Under the pieces are notes generated by a model. It saw only the letters and a program-made list of their open reading frames with translations, was not told where the DNA came from and ran no database searches. DNA of 21,366 nt from a virus, in the IMG/VR virus record IMGVR_UViG_3300013286_000074, positions 1 through 21,366 of that record. The stretch is one strand, 5' to 3'. The position numbers and the translations under genes are program-made. This document shows, in pieces, positions 18,393-21,366 of this stretch. The stretch's first letter is position 1; the number at the start of each line of letters is the position of its first letter.

Positions 18393-20108
18393 TTACTGTG
18401 CAATTCGTGAAAAATTGCTATGTTTTTCAAATTTAATTACAGAATGAAACTTATCAAACAATACTTCTCCTTTGTGTGATATAACAAAGATATTATTTTC
18501 TGACCCCATAGTATCAAGAATTTTTAAAAATTCTTCTGTTCCACCAACATCTAATGATGAATCAAATACTTCATCCATAATAAGTAAATTAGTCGAGGCA
18601 CTATTTCTAAGTTTAGCAATAGCTCTCCACGTTAGGATTAAAGATATATCAATACGAAATTTTTCGCCCTCAGAAAATGAAGCATATGAGAATTCATCAC
18701 GGAATCTGGACTTGATAGTTTCGGTAAACTTTTCATCAAGTTCAAAGTTGACAAAGAAGTCCAAGGCGGCAAGGTACTTATTAACAAGCTTATTAATGAT
18801 AGGAACATACTGACGAATAATACGTGTTTTAATACCAGTGTCTTTTAATAGACTTGATGATACCTCAAGAATCTCTCGTTCATCAATTAGCTTATATTTG
18901 TCCTTAATGCTTTTAGCTAATGATTGTTTATGTTCTTCTATTTCAGTAACTGAAATATCAATCTGAGTTGTGTTAGCTCTAATGGATTTAATTTCTGTCG
19001 TAAGTGTCTTGACACTGTTATTCCAAGAACGAATATCGGCATTGTTATTAGAGATTTTGGTATTAAGACTTGTAATCTCCGAATTAATCTTCGTAATCTC
19101 TTCTATTCTATTATTAACACTCTGGATTTCTTGCTCAATTGTTGTAAGTGCTTCATTAATCTCTTTAGTCTTTCCATCACGAGTTTCGATGGTTTTATTT
19201 TTAAAGTTGTGATCAATGCATTGCTTACATGTTGGACAATTATCGTGATCGTGGAAAAACTTAATCTCTCGCTTAAGGTTCTTGATCTTTGTCTCTAGTT
19301 GAGACTCGAGTTCAATTAGTTTGCTTTTCTTCTTTGAAATCTTATCTTGATCCGCAATCTGTGCATTTAGTTCTTCAATTTTATTGCTAATAAGTCCAGA
19401 TGCAATTTCCGCAAGACCAATCTTTGATTCAAGTTCATCAAGTAAAGACTGCTTGGTTTGAACAAGTGAATCATTGTTATTCTTTAGCGAATCAATATGC
19501 TTTCGCTGCATTTCAATCTTCTGCTCGATTAATTCAATCTGGTAATCGGCATCACGAATAGCATTCTTGTTGAGATTAATCTTGTCTCTAAGTAGAGTAT
19601 TCATGACAGAAAAGATTTGAATGTCGAGTAGATCTTCAATAACTGCTCTACGTTCACCTGCAGATAACTGCATGAATGGAACATAATTAGCAGAACCAAG
19701 AACAACAATCTGAGTGAATGATTTGTGGTTCATCTTCAGAATTGTCTTTTCGAGCATTTCCTGATATTCACGAATATCGGAGTTCTGATTGATCAGAGTA
19801 TCATTTAGATATATTTCAAAAATACCTGGCTTAATACCACGCCGAATCATATATTCTTTTCTGCCAACAGAGAACTCTACTTCAACAAGCATTCCCTTAC
19901 CGGTAATGCTATTAATAAGCTGAGGCTTATTAATATTACGGTATGGCTTACCATAAAGAACAAATGATAATGCATCAATTAAGGATGACTTACCTGCTCC
20001 ATTTTCACCGACAATCAAAGTAGATTTTGATCTATTTAGAATAATCTCTGTAAACTGATTACCTGTAGATAACAGGTTCATATATCGTAATTTTTTAAAT
20101 AGTATCAC
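18393..20108 (-). CDS. 46: Recombination endonuclease subunit gp46 (Rad50/SbcC-like)
   Basis: This SMC-like ATPase works with gp47 to process DNA ends for recombination-dependent replication. In 571 residues: Walker A GENGAGKSS (34-42), a long coiled coil with the zinc hook CPTC (291-294), a second coil, the ABC signature FSEGEKFRID (478-487), Walker B LLIMDE (508-513) and the ISH switch region. T4 gp46 is 560 residues. The start is GTG at 20108, overlapping the TGA of the upstream gene. An endonuclease gene follows 40 bases after the stop. Confidence 0.95.
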   Translation of the reverse strand: MILFKKLRYMNLLSTGNQFTEIILNRSKSTLIVGENGAGKSSLIDALSFVLYGKPYRNINKPQLINSITGKGMLVEVEFSVGRKEYMIRRGIKPGIFEIYLNDTLINQNSDIREYQEMLEKTILKMNHKSFTQIVVLGSANYVPFMQLSAGERRAVIEDLLDIQIFSVMNTLLRDKINLNKNAIRDADYQIELIEQKIEMQRKHIDSLKNNNDSLVQTKQSLLDELESKIGLAEIASGLISNKIEELNAQIADQDKISKKKSKLIELESQLETKIKNLKREIKFFHDHDNCPTCKQCIDHNFKNKTIETRDGKTKEINEALTTIEQEIQSVNNRIEEITKINSEITSLNTKISNNNADIRSWNNSVKTLTTEIKSIRANTTQIDISVTEIEEHKQSLAKSIKDKYKLIDEREILEVSSSLLKDTGIKTRIIRQYVPIINKLVNKYLAALDFFVNFELDEKFTETIKSRFRDEFSYASFSEGEKFRIDISLILTWRAIAKLRNSASTNLLIMDEVFDSSLDVGGTEEFLKILDTMGSENNIFVISHKGEVLFDKFHSVIKFEKHSNFSRIAQ

Positions 20109-20290
20109 TTACCATCATCCACATACCAATCTTGACCTTCTTCATATCCGACTTCATAAGCAGCTCTAAGCCACTTTACAAGATGTTCTGTGTCAATACC
20201 TTCAAGCTTATATGTAATCAGATCATCATAGAATCTTTCACAACGAATGCTAAAGACTTCCGTTTCATTAAACCATTCATCAAATGTCAT
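20105..20290 (-). CDS. Small acidic protein between gp47 and gp46, 61 aa
   Basis: The protein (MTFDEWFNETEVFSIRCERFYDDL ... VKWLRAAYEVGYEEGQDWYVDDGK) is acidic, aromatic-rich and probably helical. I recall similar small proteins in other T4-like phages between or near 46 and 47, with no known role. It starts 2 bases after the gp47 stop, and its own stop overlaps the gp46 GTG, so it is made with both recombination subunits. Confidence 0.75.
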   Translation of the reverse strand: MTFDEWFNETEVFSIRCERFYDDLITYKLEGIDTEHLVKWLRAAYEVGYEEGQDWYVDDGK

Positions 20291-20292
20291 AG

Positions 20293-21363
20293 TTACTCCA
20301 CAGTTAGTGCTTCCGCATACAAATCCGACAAGAAAGCATCTAGTTTATTCTTGTCTACCTTAGTCTCAATATTACTACTAAACTTTCGTAGAATAGTTAG
20401 AGTATCTTCTGCTTCATCAATAATATCAGAATCATCTTCAAGGTTGAGATTAAGACTATCTTCTACAACTTGCAGATCAAGCACACCAGCTTTTTCAATC
20501 TTGTCGATGTACATATCGAACCAGTATGGATTGAGCTTATTGTGGATAATTACCTTGACATATGTTCCACGAAGTGCTTCGGCATCAATGTCCAAAACCG
20601 TTTCCATAACCCCAAGCGAATCATCATAGTGGATCTTATGGAACATCTTATACGGATTCTGGATAAATGTCAACTCTCTTGTGTCGGTATCGAACACATG
20701 AAAGCCTCTGGGATCATTCCAATCAGACCATGTCATCTCATAAGGTGCACCAAGATAGTGGATATTCCCACGAGATGACTTATGGTGGAAGTGACCTGAC
20801 ATAACTGTGTCGAACTTCTCAAAGGGCTTTGTACTAAAACCGTGATCGTTTACAGCACCTCGATACATCTCAAAGCCTGCCAATTCAAGGTGACCCATTA
20901 CAATTTGAGCTTTTGTGTCCTCAAGAAACTTCATTGACTCATCATAATTGCCAGAACAGATCCAAGGAATAAAAGCAATTTCGGTGGTATCAAATCTTAC
21001 ATTCTGTGGTGAACTATAGTAAAAAAGATTTTTACCATTATGTTTTGAATGTTGAAATAATTCGTTCATACTATTTACATCATTAGTATTTTTGTATGTA
21101 GTATCATGATTTCCTATAATAACGTGAAGTTTTATATCATCGTTGGCACATTTATCTACAAATTGTCTTAAATTTCTTGCAGTAAGAAAATTGATATATT
21201 TACGTCTATCACAAATATCACCAAGATGAACTATGGATTTAATATTATGTTGTTTTAGATATGGAAAAAAAGTATTATCGTAAAATAAATTAAAATAGTC
21301 TGCGAATGAACTACTATCACTTCTAGCACCCCAATGTGTATCAGTTATCAAGGCAAGTTTCAT
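20293..21363 (-). CDS. 47: Recombination endonuclease subunit gp47 (Mre11/SbcD-like)
   Basis: This metallophosphoesterase nuclease partners gp46. The 356 residues include TDTHWG (residues 7-12), HLGDICDR (46-53), IGNHD (83-87), VMGHLE (155-160) and SGHFHH (189-194), which together are the Mn-binding blocks of Mre11. The C-terminal part, with LNLEDDSDIIDEAEDTLTIL, would be the gp46-binding region. T4 gp47 is 339 residues. The ATG at 21363 is 3 bases from the window edge, so its Shine-Dalgarno and promoter are not visible. Confidence 0.95.
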   Translation of the reverse strand: MKLALITDTHWGARSDSSSFADYFNLFYDNTFFPYLKQHNIKSIVHLGDICDRRKYINFLTARNLRQFVDKCANDDIKLHVIIGNHDTTYKNTNDVNSMNELFQHSKHNGKNLFYYSSPQNVRFDTTEIAFIPWICSGNYDESMKFLEDTKAQIVMGHLELAGFEMYRGAVNDHGFSTKPFEKFDTVMSGHFHHKSSRGNIHYLGAPYEMTWSDWNDPRGFHVFDTDTRELTFIQNPYKMFHKIHYDDSLGVMETVLDIDAEALRGTYVKVIIHNKLNPYWFDMYIDKIEKAGVLDLQVVEDSLNLNLEDDSDIIDEAEDTLTILRKFSSNIETKVDKNKLDAFLSDLYAEALTVE

Positions 21364-21366
21364 TTC

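Noticed and set aside
20132-20629. 165-codon plus-strand open frame opposite gp47
   Set aside because: It is antisense to conserved gp47 and the 61-residue gene, and its serine-rich composition is typical of a shadow frame.

Overview
The window is about 21 kb of a T4-like myovirus genome (tailed phage, class Caudoviricetes). The evidence is the T4-type replication and recombination set, almost all on the minus strand. In transcription order it runs gp47, a small gene, gp46, a nucleotide-metabolism and DNA-modification block, gp45 (sliding clamp), gp44 (clamp loader), a small zinc protein, gp62 and RegA. An RNA ligase of the T4 Rnl1 type follows at the left edge. The DNA is AT-rich. Genes are packed with 1-8 nt start/stop overlaps. 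Host-type promoters (TTGACA) and T4-type late promoters (TATAAATA) are both visible. The host cannot be named. An LpxH-like phosphoesterase and a UDP-sugar dehydrogenase fit a Gram-negative host, as inference only.

Layout from right to left, the direction of minus-strand transcription. (1) 21363-18393: gp47, a 61-aa protein and gp46, the Mre11/Rad50-like recombination nuclease. (2) 18353-17354: a GIY-YIG homing endonuclease and a 54-aa ORF. (3) 17305-16021: an uncharacterised protein and a TET-associated-type glycosyltransferase. (4) 16020-15751: a plus-strand homing-endonuclease remnant. (5) 15754-13976: dCMP deaminase, DexA-like exonuclease, DUF3310-like protein and MazG-like pyrophosphohydrolase, coupled by ATGA overlaps. 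(6) 13916-12071: a GIY-YIG endonuclease abutting a glycosyltransferase gene that is split by an ORF-less group I intron. (7) 12010-9268: the gp45/gp44/zinc protein/gp62/RegA cluster. (8) 9271-7690: LpxH-like phosphoesterase and UDP-glucose dehydrogenase-like protein. (9) 7703-1579: small, mostly uncharacterised accessory genes, one ordinary tRNA and one aberrant tRNA, a Vsr-like endonuclease and two more endonuclease remnants. (10) 1576-1: Rnl1, whose 5' end occurs twice, once on each side of a plus-strand GIY-YIG endonuclease.

The recurring theme is selfish DNA. Four apparently intact homing-endonuclease genes, three endonuclease remnants and one group I intron sit between or within the replication-era genes. 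Three observations stand out. First, the first 27 codons of the RNA ligase gene are present twice around an endonuclease, with 23 of 27 codons different but only one amino acid changed. Second, the intron has no ORF, and a free-standing endonuclease overlaps the start codon of its host gene. Third, two endonuclease genes carry a late promoter inside an inverted repeat whose 3' arm overlaps the ribosome binding site, the arrangement known for delayed expression of T4 endonucleases.

In function, gp45/44/62 load the clamp for replication, gp46/47 process DNA ends, and RegA represses early mRNA translation. The deaminase, MazG-like protein and DexA tune nucleotide pools and degrade DNA. The two glycosyltransferases and the UDP-glucose dehydrogenase may serve sugar modification, possibly of DNA. 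No DNA polymerase gene lies next to regA, unlike in T4.
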